Positions 10,302 to 22,222 of a stretch of DNA of 64,000 nt are shown here, piece by piece. The translations under genes were made by a program, and so were the position numbers. The stretch lies in assembly GCA_022496185.1 (NCBI GenBank), contig WTXG01000001.1, positions 1,674,001 to 1,738,000 on the forward strand. Reading direction: 5' to 3'. The notes beneath the pieces were generated by a model. It ran no database searches, was not told the DNA's origin, and saw only the letters and a list, made by a program, of their open reading frames with translations. Positions within the stretch are counted from its first letter, which is position 1. Each line of letters starts with the position of its first letter. Source of the DNA: Multifurca ochricompacta (taxonomy: Eukaryota; Basidiomycota; Agaricomycetes; Russulales; Russulaceae).

Positions 10302-11767
10302 CTACATTTGCACCGGCACGCCATATTTCGACTCCACCTTCGCCGGCGACGGCCATGACTTCCCCGCCCAGTCTAATCCCAATACCTTCTGTCCATCCCA
10401 TACGCGCGCATTGGCTACTTCATGAGTCGCGCTGCGCACATCCCAAATTCTCACGACGCCATCATAGGCGCCACTCGCGAACTGTGATTCCGAATTTTGT
10501 GCAAAGACAAGCGCAGCAGGTGTAGCAGGATGAGTAAATTTTACGGCTGCGGCAACACTTGTGCCCGTGCGCAGGTCGAAAAGCGTCGCGCTACGATCAG
10601 CTGAGGCCGCGAGGGCGGTTGCCGGGACCGCCGGAAGGGCGAGAGCAAGAAACGGTTTCTCTGAAACAGTCTGAGACAATGAGCGTAAATATTGAGATAC
10701 CAACGGGGATTCAATAGGTGCATGTAGAAGGGAGATGTGCGTACAATCGTGTGCGAACAGAGACCGCGCTCAACGTCCCATGTTCGGATGGTGGAGTCGA
10801 ACCCGCAACTAACGGCATCGTCTGCGGAGGAGAATTTGACGGCTGATACACGCGCCGTATGGGAGCGTAGTACCGCAGAGGGTGCTTTTGTCTTGACTGA
10901 ACCGTCTTCTTGCACCTTTCGACGCTTCTTGCGCTCCGGCGCAGCGATCGCCTCGAGTGGAACCTCATCTATTTCAGGGATGCTACTTGACCACAGCCCG
11001 ATGAGACCGTCCCAACCAGCAGTCAGGATACGATTTCCGCTTTGATTTGACGCTACGTCTGCGATGGGTGCGTCGTGTAAATGCAACGTTGCTAATGGGG
11101 TGGAAGTAGTCTCTGTCCCATTCAACGACGCGCGGGATATCTGCGCCGTGCGATCATGTGAGGCGGTTACGACGAGTACATCTTGTTCGGATGATGCCTT
11201 GTTCGATGATACTATGGTGAAGGACGTGATAGGAGCGGGATGCCAAGGTGCAGTGTGGAGGAGGGTTTGCGCGCGATCAATATGCGGAATGTACCATCGT
11301 ATGAGCTCGTGAGGAAGTGACTGCCTTATCACCGTTAAGGGGCGCATGCGACAAAAAATATTAAAAAGATGCAAACCCTGGCACGGAGCAGGATATGGAC
11401 GAGACCCATTCCTCATGAGGAAGTGCCGCTAATCTGGTGGGGGGCATGACGCTCTCGATGTACTCGATTTCTAGTGTTTCTTCCTGTTTCCACTGTCACT
11501 TGTGAGTCTCGGTAACTGTTTGTCTCAACCGACCTCGCCATTAGCAGCTTCAGATAAGGTCCCCCTAAGAAGCACCCCACGTATGAGGAAATCGAACGGC
11601 ACCACACGGGGTAGTGCGAGGGCGGTATTAATGAGTTGTGAGAGCTGAAAACGCCGCCATGATGCAGGGACCATAAACTTTTGCGGCGGAAGTTGATATT
11701 GTGTTTTCGTACTAAACACTACAGGAATTGAGGGCGGCGTCTGTGTAGATGAAGATGCAGCAGCCAT
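10302..11767 (-). CDS. ytm1: Ytm1/WDR12-like ribosome biogenesis WD40 protein (frame broken)
   Basis: Exons are 11767-11534, 11483-11377, 11320-10745 and 10670-10302, with introns of 50, 56 and 74 nt. The N-terminal NLE-type domain reads VPASWRRFQLSQLIN, then 'PFDFLIRG' and 'LEIEYIESVMPP', as in Ytm1/WDR12, a partner of Erb1 and Nop7 in 60S maturation. WD40 blades follow (FLTSSYDGTFRI, VVTASHDRT, ILTAGWDGLIGLW, DSTIRTWDV, GVVRIWDV). Near 11278-11284 the frame changes between 'DGTFRI' and 'DRAQTLLHTAP'; one missing base restores it, giving about 428 residues. Everything else in the gene is conserved, so a consensus error is more likely than decay. It ends tail to tail with the Cox14-like gene. 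Confidence 0.85.
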
Positions 11768-11999
11768 GTTGGTCGTTTTTGACGACGATGACTTGACTTG
11801 GATTTGTATGCGCGTACGCGTATACCATCAAGTCACATGACATGATATTGACAACACATAACACAAAACGATAAACTGGCATAGCACGCTCGATAACATA
11901 GCAAAAAAAAACAAAAAGATGTGGTCAGTAGGTATCATTATCATTCAAGACGGTTATTGTGTTCAGAGTCGGGTATACCTAAAAAGTCAGTCAACTTCA

Positions 12000-13720
12000 T
12001 CATCCTCCCCTTACTTGCCTCCAGATAGATTCTTCATAAGGAGTCAGAGTCATCGGCGCCGTCACATAAACAAAATTCGGCTCATATTTCTGCATCTGAA
12101 ATATGGCCCTCTCCTGTGGAGTCATGCTTTCCAGCCAGTTATGATGGATATATAACTTCTTCAATGGCATTCCGAATTGCTGCGTCCATGGACAAAGTTG
12201 ACTACGGAATCTATATCGATGCGTTGGACTTCAATCGCCTCAAGGTTGGGTAACACGTTAATGCGCGAGCCGTTAGCCAGAATGGCAGCTTCTTCTTCAG
12301 GATTCGGGGGCAGAGGGAGATCGTCTGTGATATGCAACCGGCCGTCTCCAAGAAATGGCATGAACATGTGTGATTTCATCGCCGCCACGCGCATAAATTT
12401 GACTTTTGGCATGGAAAGGAGCCACTGCGCCATGATCCTCCCGTTCTGAGGTATCTTTTGGACATTCAAGCAGTAGAGCGTCAATATGAGGAGCTCAGGA
12501 AACTTGCCCGTCAGCGCTTTAAGGAGCGGTGCATGATCCTCGCCCACAAGGTTGAGAAGCGTCATCTCGCGAACGTTCGGTGCGTGTATGGTCCCAGCGC
12601 AGAAGATTGCATATGCGATAAAGGTGTCGCCGAGGACCAAGCTCTCCAGCTTGGGAAGAACAACAGGAGGGTATGGACACCTGGGTGCACTTGTCGGCTG
12701 GACGGGACCTGCGCCGTCCAGGGACAGTTTCTTGAGATTAGGGCTACTTTCCAGGATTTCACGAAATCGCTCAAGGCTGGGCCCTAGATCGGGCGGCATG
12801 CGACGTAAATCTAGACTGGTAAGGTTGGCAAGACGGCACTTATCCCAGTTGAGGTGAATACCATTCAGGCAAAGATTGTTGACCAGGCGCGTGTCGCCGT
12901 TGCACAAAGTAAGCGCATGTTGGTACTCGGAAAGTGGGTATCCAGGACCGTCCCAACGATATGGGCGGCCGGTGCGGTGGATTTCTACGCGTTCGAGCTG
13001 ACGAAAAGGACGTGAGGATTTGTGAAGCGTGTCGAGAAATACAAGGATGGGAGGCCACATTTCAACAATGACGATGAACACGCGAATTTGGCCGGACTTT
13101 GTTATAAAAATGTCCATGATTCGTTGCATGTCATCACCCGTCATTGGCCGATCTGAGTTCACCCGCGTCTTGCTGTCATCCTCTATGCGCAGATCGAGAG
13201 GGGTAGTGCCGGCTCTCTCGAAGAAAAGCTTGGACCGACTATAAGAAATCTTGGGATCCTTGATAGAGATAGTGTTCCACAATGTCTGGTCGTGGACGGC
13301 TATGTGTCGCCAGCGCTTGCAAACCCAGGTCAAACGGAACCGCGACAGGACACCTCCGGATGAGCTGTGGGTGGACCATACGGCGTAGCGGAAAATATTG
13401 ATGACGATCTCTACCGGTAGATCATTGAAGGGAAATAATCGCCAAAGGAGAATCTTGCGCTTGCAATACGCCTCTCCTAGGGCGATCAAATTGGACCGTT
13501 GGTTGGGGAGTTGAGGGGAACTCAGAAACTGAGCGATGCGAACCTTGAGCTGAGCGGCGAGCTCTTTGTTGGACAGTATGAGCTCGTCAGAATCAGGAGC
13601 GTTGGGGTCTGGCTGATTGCGTAGATAATCAAATATCTGACGGTTCTCAAACTGTTCCCATGTTATTCTTTCTCTGGTATTAATAAGTGGAGGGGGTAAA
13701 GGCGTTGACTGATGGTCCAT
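12000..13720 (-). CDS. F-box-like protein with leucine-rich C-terminal region
   Basis: A single long reading runs from 13720 to 12161 (519 residues). Coding clearly continues past that stop in another frame ('PLKKLYIHHNWLESMTPQER', to a stop at about 12000), so one base seems missing near 12174. Residues about 95-150 form an F-box-like domain: 'FNDLPVEIVINIFRYAVWS', then 'FRLTWVCKRWRHIAVHDQTLW'. After it come irregular leucine-rich segments. Proteins of this design are abundant in Agaricomycetes and usually act as substrate receptors of SCF ubiquitin ligases through Skp1; the target is unknown. The extreme C-terminus is uncertain, as a 36-nt intron there would be unusually short. Confidence 0.8.
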
Positions 13721-15471
13721 TTGTGAGTGAGGGTGAGGAATGAATGGGTTGAATACGCTGAATTTATGTAGAAGAAGAAGGGAGTGGCAATTCTAAAGAA
13801 ATAAAACATTGTCAACTGATGTCCAACGAAAACGAGGAGAGAACAACGGGGGGAAGCGAAGCGTAAAAAGTACTTGTTTGTCCATGTGGGCGCATCTTTT
13901 TTTTTTCACTCTCACTCAACAGCCCTTGTTCCTCTCTTCAAACACCATCGATCAAGACACTCACCAATTTCCTATTTTTTTTTTAATATTTTTGCTTTTG
14001 CTTTTGTTTCTTTCTCTGTCCTGTCCTCGACAGGGAAGTATATTGATATGTCCTTGAGGATGTCATCATGCCACCCTTTAATAATCGAACAAGGCCACTC
14101 GGGTGCCACAGGTCAGTCATAATGAAGCCCCCATCCCGGTTGCGTGTGGTGGTGGCTAGAAAGAAAGGCGAAAATAAATAAATACTGGGGCCACCAACGA
14201 ACCATCGTCCCAGTATATACGTATCGACAACGACACTCAAGGGGGTCAGCGGTTAGCAAAAACAATAGGACAGACCAGTGTTCCCGACGTTACTGATCGA
14301 TGACCTCTAGGGAAAGCCCAACCTGTTTTGAAGAATGCAAAAGCAGAACAGAAATAAAGGTTCGGTGAGTTGAACAAACTGAGCTCACTTTCCATATTCA
14401 ACCGCGCTGTCGGCCACGGTGGCGGAACCCGCTCTGAGAAAAAAGTACCTGGAAAAACAATGACCAGAATGTAAGAGTGTCACAAGATCCTTTTTTTTTT
14501 TTTTCAATCTAACCTTTCTTTCAGTCAGTGAAGAATGAGATGAGTTCGTCGACCTTAGTGTGGCGTGGCGCAGAAGGTCCCTTTGCATCCGTTTTTCGAG
14601 TCCCGCGGCGTGTTGACCCCATGTGTGTCTCACTCAGATTTGTGGTTGTCGGTCCTGTACTGTCGTACTGTCAAAATCGGAGGCTCTGAATATACAAATG
14701 CTGGTCATTGGCCTGAAAGCTGTAATCTTCGATGACCTACTGATTCCCTGGTCAGGAACGCGTGGGCCATTGTACTGTCGTAAGGCTAAGGTATAGCGTG
14801 CTCTGGTGCTGTCCATTATTCAGAGGCATCAGCTGCCAATGTTTCAATCTCAATGTTCTCGTGGAATAGCCTAATATACCGAGATAACTTATAATTTCCC
14901 TCCAGTGGCTTGTCTCTCCCCTTGTAGAAGCGGCGCGTTCGGGTCGATGCGGCCAGCGAACTAGTATAATACAAAGAGTCGGTCTTTCATCCTGATTTAC
15001 TGAACGTCTCTGCGCGTTGTCACTTTGGACGTCCCTGTGTCGTGTGTTCTGTTGTAAGCAGAGGTCGCTTGTACTCTTTTTGCACTCACTTTAGCTTCGG
15101 CGATGGCATCTCACCAAGTGGCATGTACACGTTCACCAGGTCTGGTCTTACTTGATCCCCATCCCATCCCTAGACCAGAAGGCTATTGCGCGTTTCAACG
15201 CTTCATATAGACTTTCTTTCTGTCTTTTATTTTAACACTTTTCCCTTTTTTTTTTCTAACTGAAACATTTCTGAATCAAACAATATCATCATAAACTAGA
15301 CTACAGACTATACGAAAGGGCTACACGCTACTAATGTCGCAAATTAGAGTATAAGAGAGGACAAGACCTCAAGTTAGATCGTATCAGATACAAAATGTAT
15401 GGCATATTAGATCGTCATCGTCAATCGCAAAAAATACCGCGTGAACACATGTCCCATCTTCAATGATTTGA
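13721..15471. other. Long intergenic region with one doubtful small coding candidate
   Basis: A 1.75-kb stretch lies between the F-box gene start and the 3' end of the PB1 gene. It has T-rich runs (13897-13908, 13975-13995, 14490-14505, 15248-15257). On the minus strand from 14622, a basic N-terminus (MGSTRRGTRKTDAKG) followed by 'VDELISFF' could be the first exon of a small protein, with a possible second exon near 14450-14395 (AGSATVADSAVEYG). Splice phases do not close without a one-base correction, so I do not call a gene. I see no tRNA or rRNA. Confidence 0.5.
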
Positions 15472-17646
15472 CTAAAGAGCAGAGTGCATACCAGAGCCAG
15501 AAGTCTCTAGAATCTTTTCCAAGACCTCGCTCATGACATCGTCCTCCATATCCTTCGTGATTCTGGTTCCATCTGCGGGGAGATGTGACTCAACAACAGT
15601 GCGGAGAGTCGGATAAGTGGATTCATGGAAACCCATCTGGCAATGAGCGTATTAGCAGCATTTCGAGACTAAAACTAGGAGCAAACTACAACTTACCCCT
15701 TCGAGCCTTTCCACGACAGTATCTACATGTTGTGACTTGTCGTCTTCATAATGCGTTCGGTCTCCGCGTTGTTTAGTCGGACTACGTGGCAAGTTGACCA
15801 TCTCGAGCTGTGGGAAACCGCCTCGAGCGTTGCTGATGATCTGTCTAAGAGGCGGTTCGGTTGCGGCCGGGACTGGATGATGCGATGTCTCGGCATCCGA
15901 AGGCCCCATCGAATCGAAGGAATGACCCTCCACACGTTGAGCGCCAGGCGACGTTGGACTTTGCCGATCCATCAGAAATAGGTATGGAAGTACACACACC
16001 AGTACCTACCTGTAGACTGCGCCCTCCTTGGAAAGCTGTCTTTCGCGACGCCTAGTTTCTTGCTCCCGTCGATACCTTTCCTTCTCTGCCTTGTAACTAG
16101 CTTTTGCGGCCTCAAGGGAGGTTTTCAGTTCAGACACACTTGGCCGTGCCCCCCTGTTTGCGGAGGCGGTGTAGTATGACACTTCGGGTGGAGGTCCGAC
16201 GTTTAAACTAGGACCATCATTGTGAATGTCGCGCAGCGGCCCTTGAAAGGGTTTAAATTGGTTCCAAACCGGTGCGCTATCCACCATCACAGGGGGTGGA
16301 GGCGATGTCATGCTGATCGGCTGGGGTATTTCTGGCTGAAAGAGGGGAGTTGTACTAGATGGGTGGGGGTGTGCCACTCCAGCAGGTGGCGGCGGCTGTG
16401 AGGATAGACCCCACTGAGGTGGGCAATAGGGGAACGCGCCGGAAGGATGGGTGTTCGATGCATGAGGGGCACCCGTACCGAACTTGAACTTATATGAGTC
16501 CCTGAGGCAGGTTCAGCGCCGCCCGCACCGAAAACGCGAAGTATATTTCCGACAGCCTCCGTAACTCGTCTTGCAGCTTCTTGCTGAGCTTGCTGACGCG
16601 CCTCTTGCATAGTGCGGTGCATTTCTTGGGCCCCTACAGCGACTGCTGTTTGCGCATCACGTGCTACGCGCTGGATGTCTTCCGCGACTCGAGCCATTGA
16701 ATTACGCTGTGCATTCCAATACGATCCGTTACCCACGTTCCTGAACAAGACACGCAGATGTGCCCAACCTCGGGATGTTCCAAAAACATCAAGTTGAGCG
16801 AGTCCAAGAGAGAGGCAAGGTCATTGGAGACCGAGATATCGGGATCTCTGAAGGCAGCCAACTCAGGGGTTGGGGGGTCAGGGAATGAGCTAGTCACATC
16901 CCCGCGATTCTCAAGAGGCGTGGCGGGAAGGGTGCCCGGTGTGGGTGTTGCGGACTCACGAGCAGGTGTGGAGACAGCAGGAGGTGGGCCAAATGTGCCA
17001 GAGTCCATTCGGCGTAATCCATGTACTTGAACATGAATTGGTGGCTTGATGGGTGTCTCCTCACCTATCATCGACGCGGATGACGAGAAATCTTCCGCAA
17101 CAGAGGCACGCAGGTCGCGACCTTTGCCTTTACCCTTCTCTTCAACGAGGTGACCATCTATGTCGGTCGTAGACTCTTTCTCCTTTTCCATCTCGTCATC
17201 CACCACCTCGACGAAAGCATGAGGAGTGTCCACGTCGCGACCCAGAGATGGAATGAACAGGCCCCCGAGCGGAATGGGTTCCCAATCGTGATCCACTTCG
17301 AATACAAGAGGAGCTGGCCCCCCAAACGTGTTCCGAGTGGACGATTGTGGGGGAGACGCAGCTTCAGCGACTTTGTCGGCATCGCGAAGAGAGCCGAGTT
17401 CAACAACGCGGAATTTGATAAGTTGAACCGCATCACTGGTGTCATAGAAATCACGTAGCTCTTCTTCTGAACTCAAAGTGACCTCATCACCATCAGAGTC
17501 CACGTAAGACACACCGAGTCGGCTAAGTGGAATATATAGAGTGTATGGATTCTGGCTGCCAGCTCGATCCAAGATGGACGGGTAGGAAACGAGATACGAC
17601 GGGTTAGACCATTGGATATGGACAGTTTAAAGTGAACAGAACCCAT
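15472..17646 (-). CDS. PB1-domain protein with C-terminal UBA-like segment (frame broken)
   Basis: Exons are 17646-16010, 15958-15697 and 15636-15472. The start at 17646 gives MGSVHFKLSISNG, a PB1 first strand with the conserved Lys. After a one-base loss near 17535 the domain continues with 'VSYVDSDGDEVTL', a clear acidic OPCA motif. Two more one-base losses near 16748 and 16494 separate well-formed segments. The middle is Pro/Ser-rich with an Ala/Arg/Gln-rich helix (about 16560-16700) and a charged coiled coil (KSYKAEKERYRREQETRRRE-like, about 16020-16110). The end reads TVVERLEGMGFHEST, a UBA-like start, then 'LEKILETSGSG'. PB1 plus UBA suggests a scaffold or autophagy-receptor-like adaptor, but no ZZ finger or LIR could be confirmed. 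About 640 residues after correction. Confidence 0.7.
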
Positions 17647-17765
17647 GATGAAGGGAAGATATGAGATATGAGATAGTGTTGGGAAGGTCCAAGCAAGTTC
17701 CTCTTCATATCTGTGTTCAAACTCCGACTACGTACGACTACGACTAACGACTTACGCCTACTCGC

Positions 17766-19335
17766 CTACTCAAAGATAGCCAAACGTGGGTCAATATCTG
17801 ATGGGTTATTCAACTGCCACCGTCACCCTTATCAATCAATAATCAAAGCAGAATAGCAACAGAGAATGCGCACCCTCAAGCCGATATTCAGAGCACTAAT
17901 TGCTTCAACCTCAGCCTCTGTCAAATCAAATGAGGTACTATCCAGGTTGGAAACCAGCCTAGACGTGTCCGTCGTCTTGGGAATAACCGCTATTCCCCTC
18001 TGCGTCGCCCAGCGCAGGAGAACTTGGGCCAAATCTACTTTCGTTAGTCTTGATTTCGTGTTGCATGAGGAGAGGAACAACAAACAAACCTTTTTGATGC
18101 GCTCGAGCAGCCTTGACAACAGGATCCTGTTCGAATAAGGGTTTCACGCTACCTTTAAAACCCAACTCTATGTAGCTCTGGGGACCAAACGACGAATAGG
18201 CGGTTACGGCAATACCCAGTGTCTTGGTGAACTCTAACAAAGGTTCCTGGGTCAAGTACGGATGTATTTCGACCTGCAAAACCTGGGGTGTTATACGGGC
18301 ATAGCTGAGAATATCGACGAGCAAGGCCCTCGTAACGTTGCTTGATACGATCGTCTCAGGGAAAGATTGAAAGCTAATAAGGCTTAAATACTAACCTGAC
18401 ACCAATATTCTTTGCAACTCCTCGTCCACCAACTCCTCCATGGCACTCCACGTCTCCTGAAATGGTGTATCCTCTGAGTGGCATAAATCAGTCCGGCTTA
18501 CCTGGAAAGCCGAAAAAAAAAGGTCATTGTATCACGCACGAAGGATTACCGACTTGCCATCGTCCGCCCACCATTCAGGGGGATAACGATGTTTCGGATC
18601 AACGTATGCAAGGGCGATGGGGAAATGAACCAGGAAAAGATCGAAATAGTCGAGACCCCACAGTTTGAGCTGCATCTTCGCAGCTTCCTTTGCCTAACAA
18701 ACAAAACTATCAGTGTTGTGAGAACGTGTGAGATAAGGGATCCCTTGCATGATCGTGAGCATGGAAGGTGTTCCAAAGCTAGGAAAATGAAGTAAGGGAC
18801 TAAAGCCACTTCATATTGAAGTCTCCTTTCCAACCTTGGACGTAATAACTTGACATACAGAGATCAGAACAGAGTGAGAAACATGGCAGTATAGGCGACT
18901 CACAAAGTTCTTCGCGCTTGACAATCCCTCCTCCAGAGCACGCCTCACTCCTTCACCAGCTTCTTTCTCGTTGCCATAATCGCATGCGCCATCGAAGAGG
19001 CGATACCCTACCCTAATGGCGTCGTACACGACCTGATGGGATGATGGAGTTGGTCAAAGAGATGTGAACCGACAATCAACAGATCAAATTACATTTGCGC
19101 AGTGGGTTTTCGGAATCTACCCATCATCTAGTTAGATAGCTTTGATAATGCAGACACAGCACGAACTTTCCAGAGGCCGAGGCTGTCAAGTAAAGGTAAG
19201 CTCCAAATCAACCATCTGGTCACATCCTCCCCCTCACCCTACCAAGGCATCTGCACGCGAAAATATCAGCAGCCCACGCCAATAAAGTGACGATGACGTG
19301 ACTAATACCTTGTGGCCAGTTCTCATACTTGCCAT
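17766..19335 (-). CDS. Aldo-keto reductase, NAD(P)H-dependent xylose-reductase type
   Basis: Twelve exons: 19335-19309, 19250-19243, 19182-19167, 19116-19093, 19032-18904, 18848-18835, 18778-18749, 18693-18550, 18501-18396, 18340-18090, 18034-17874, 17813-17766. With two restored bases (near 18849 and 18420) they give 319 residues, the usual length. Visible motifs: [13 protein letters not shown] (catalytic Asp and Tyr), 'VTSKLWNTFH'-like strand with the Lys, 'LVHFPIA' with the active-site His, 'VEIHPYL', and '[14 protein letters not shown]', the coenzyme-phosphate loop of xylose reductases (IPK). The cytosolic reaction would be aldose to alditol, for example xylose to xylitol. Several exons are tiny (8, 16, 24 and 14 nt), and the intron 18748-18694 uses a GC donor. 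It is divergent from the ketopantoate reductase gene. Confidence 0.85.
18694..18748 (-). other. GC-AG intron in the xylose reductase gene
   Basis: Read on the minus strand, the donor is CAT|GCAAGG and the acceptor TTAG|GCAAAG. Length 55 nt. The join keeps the reading 'HAHDH' + 'AKEAAK' in frame. No GT donor lies between the two conserved parts. Confidence 0.6.
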
Positions 19336-19747
19336 TTCAAGTGTCACTCGTGTGTGTCCTGGTTGGCAGAAAACAGACAGAAGATATCAGCCTGAGCCTG
19401 GCCGGCGTGGGTGCGATGAAGCCCAGGTTATTTTATAGTGCCTAAGATTGGGCGGTCAGGTGAGACAATTGTCGTGTCGACTTGATAGTTGGGAAGTTCC
19501 TTGGACATGTGGACAATATTGACACTGTAGACAGCTGCTAGTTTGCGCCCAGGAGGCGCTGTAGTTGCGTAGGTGTTACCCATGGCTGAAGAATCTGCTA
19601 ATCACCTGTATCGGATGGGGAATGTTGTTGTGAGAGAACCCAGTTATCAGAGTCGTGTTGATGAACGAGACAAGACATGAGTCTCGAATTCTCACGAAGT
19701 TGTCCGTTGGCGACGTACACTCCTCACACACCGTCTCCCACTTGTCG
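19336..19747. promoter_or_regulatory. Divergent promoter between aldo-keto reductase and ketopantoate reductase
   Basis: A 412-bp spacer separates the two start codons, which face away from each other. No long coding frame is present. Two in-frame ATGs at 19655 and 19679 could extend the plus-strand gene, but the Rossmann motif sits immediately after the ATG at 19748. Shared regulation is an inference from geometry only. Confidence 0.5.
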
Positions 19748-21032
19748 ATGCGTTTCCATGTCCTTGGTCTCGGTCCAATCGGCTCTCTCGTCTCTCATCA
19801 CCTTTCTAAGACCCTTGACCCCACCAAGCATGGCGTCGTTCTTATTCACAAGACCTTACATCAGTTGAACCAGGCGAACTTGGCAGGAAACATACTCAAA
19901 GTTGAGCGGGATGGTGTAGTGGATACATCAACCGCCTTCCGATCCGAGGTCTTCGAAGTTGTAAAACAACTCAGGTACGAGAAGAAACAAGCTAGATCCT
20001 ATATTCGTAACACCCTCAAATCCGAGAAGCAAAGGATATTAACTCGAGTCGAAAGAGAAAGGCATTCCGCAGGAGTACATTCAGCAAACCCTCCTCCCAA
20101 TCGAGTCGCTCATCGTGGCAATCAAGGCGTATACCGTAGTTGACGCCGTGAGGGCACTGGTCCCCCGACTCACACCGGACTCTACTATTGTCCTCCTCCA
20201 TAACGGAATGGGTGTCTACGAGCGACTAGTCGAAGATGTATTCCGCAACCCCGAAAGACGACCCCACTTTATCGTTGCCAGTAATGACCACGGCGCCTGG
20301 AACGCAAGACACTTTCATACCATTCATGCTGGTCTTGGCTCCATATCGTTCGGAATCGTTGCTGATCCCAAGGGGAGAAATTTTGAGACCTCAAGCGGAG
20401 TAGAGGACGTGCGAAACCAAGAGCGAGGGCTGTCTCTGGACGATATCATGTCACCCCAGGAAGGAGAGGACTCTCCCTATCTTTCTCTGCGCAATACTGT
20501 AGCTGTTCTCTCCAACCTTTCGGGACTGAATGCAGCTTGGAAGCCTATCTCTCACGTTGAGACGGCGATGAAGCGCAAACTAGTTGTAAATTCTGTGGTT
20601 AACCCCCTAACCGCACTTATGGGATGTCGTAATGGTGAACTTCTGGAATCGGCAGAATCCCAAAAAATTATCAAGCGTGTCTGTCAGGAGGCAGCGCGGG
20701 CCTTCGCCTTGCAAGCACAGCGAGAAGAAGGTTTTTTGGATGACCTGAAAAAAGGAGCCAGGATCCCGCTAGGATTCAGCCGCGTCTCCCCATCCCTGAC
20801 TGCTGGAGCGCTGGAAGAGGAGTGCTTACGGGTGATCCAGCTTACCGCGGGGAACATCTCTTCAATGTTATCGGATGTTCAATCAGGGAGTCACACCGAG
20901 ATTGACTACATGAACGGCTATCTGGTGGGGCTCGGTCGCTCATTTGGTTTGCCTATGATAACGATTAATACCCTGTTAAATCTTATCAAACTAAGGACTA
21001 CGATTCCTTTGGACCGTTTAATTTATAAATAA
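19748..21032 (+). CDS. 2-dehydropantoate 2-reductase (ketopantoate reductase, ApbA/PanE family)
   Basis: Two exons: 19748-19960 and about 20049-21032, joined by a GT-AG intron of 88 nt (donor GTAAAA). An acceptor at 20073 is also possible. The protein has about 398 residues. It opens with MRFHVLGLGPIGSLVSHHL, a GxGxxG Rossmann motif directly after the Met, which supports this start. Then come 'PIESLIVAIKAYTVVDAV', 'LLHNGMGVYERL' with the conserved Asn-Gly, 'KLVVNSVVNPLTALMGCRNG' with the catalytic Lys and Asn region, and 'GSHTEIDYMNGYLV', the C-terminal substrate signature. The enzyme reduces ketopantoate to pantoate with NADPH in pantothenate and CoA synthesis. All hallmark motifs are present; fungal genomes often have several such paralogues, so the exact substrate is not fixed. 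Confidence 0.85.
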
Positions 21033-22222
21033 TGTAGACGCACTCACTCCTCTTTATTTCGTGTGTGGTAATCTAGTTATTCGGGGGCATGCGCAGAACT
21101 TTCGATTTCAATAAGATGCCATACGCACTTTGCGGTCCACTTTGGCCCTTAGGGGGCTCCCAAGGCGCCCAAACCGTGCTCGTCCGCTTTTGTCTTTTTC
21201 TTGTGCACGTAGATCAGCAGGTTGTCGTAACTAATATCCAACTAATTAAAAGTTACCCCACGTCTTGTCAATTATTGATGGGGTTATGACAAACAGGAAC
21301 CTGCTGTCCATCAATACCTCACCCGTTGGCTTTAATTATCAAGGCGCTTCACGTCTTCAAGCCATTCATAAGTGGCATGTGGCATGTCCAGGCCATATCT
21401 GCAATGTATTCCTTTGACTTCGAGGTTCTCTGGACGCTTTACTACCGCTTGAGCGCCGTCATCAAGGATTCAATTATAACTTACTTATAGGTACTGCACG
21501 TCAAAGTTTTGACGCGCAGGCACTCTTCGAGAGCCTCTCGTAGAAGGGCGTGTGCATCATACCTCAGCACTCACATAAACTAAGGTACTGGGTACGTTCT
21601 CATGCCTAGTTTTTCCTTTGCCTCGGGCCCCGGGTTCGACGTCGTGTCATGGCATGACTGATATACCACAAACCCTGCCTACAGTCATGCCATACCACAA
21701 ACCCCCCCTACAGCCCGCCTTTGGTACTCCCGCCTTTGGTACTCCCGCGGACGGCCGCGGTGCAACCGACTGGCGAACTCGAAGCAAATTTAGTAAATGA
21801 CTATCGCCGACCACCCCTCAAAGCCAAATGGTGAGATTCGGGGCAACTGGAATAGGCATGCACGTGGAAGGTCGGGTCGCCACGTATCAGAATACGCCTG
21901 AATCCATCCAGTGGCTTGCACTGCTATCACCCCATATTTACATATGAGTCGGCTCGGGAGCGGCTTTATGTCAAGGAAGATCAGACAACCGTGGATGCGC
22001 ACGTTACCTGGAGTATGAACTAGCTGAAAACAATATAATTCGAGTCCTTTAAAAAATCATTTGTTAAAAGGTGTGGCAGATGTGGGATTATCAGAATACA
22101 AGGCACAGAGTGGGACAAAAGACGTAGAAAAAAAGAAGTAAGTGTCCGGAGATAAAAAGATATCAGCCGGTCTAAAATACCAATGGAGAAATCTGTACAG
22201 GAGATCTGCGAAATATTATCTA
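21033..22222. other. Intergenic region (convergent), with short duplications
   Basis: 1.2 kb between the 3' ends of the ketopantoate reductase and the O-fucosyltransferase-like gene. It contains an exact 15-bp tandem duplication (21717-21746) and two imperfect 'ACCACAAACCC' copies upstream of it. I found no supported gene. Confidence 0.55.
21717..21746. repeat. 15-bp tandem duplication
   Basis: GCCTTTGGTACTCCC occurs twice in direct succession. It is surrounded by non-coding sequence. Confidence 0.9.

Noticed and set aside
13975..13995. T-rich tract as a terminator
   Set aside because: It lies upstream of the F-box start on its own strand and is likely promoter or spacer sequence; poly(T) runs do not act as terminators for these genes.
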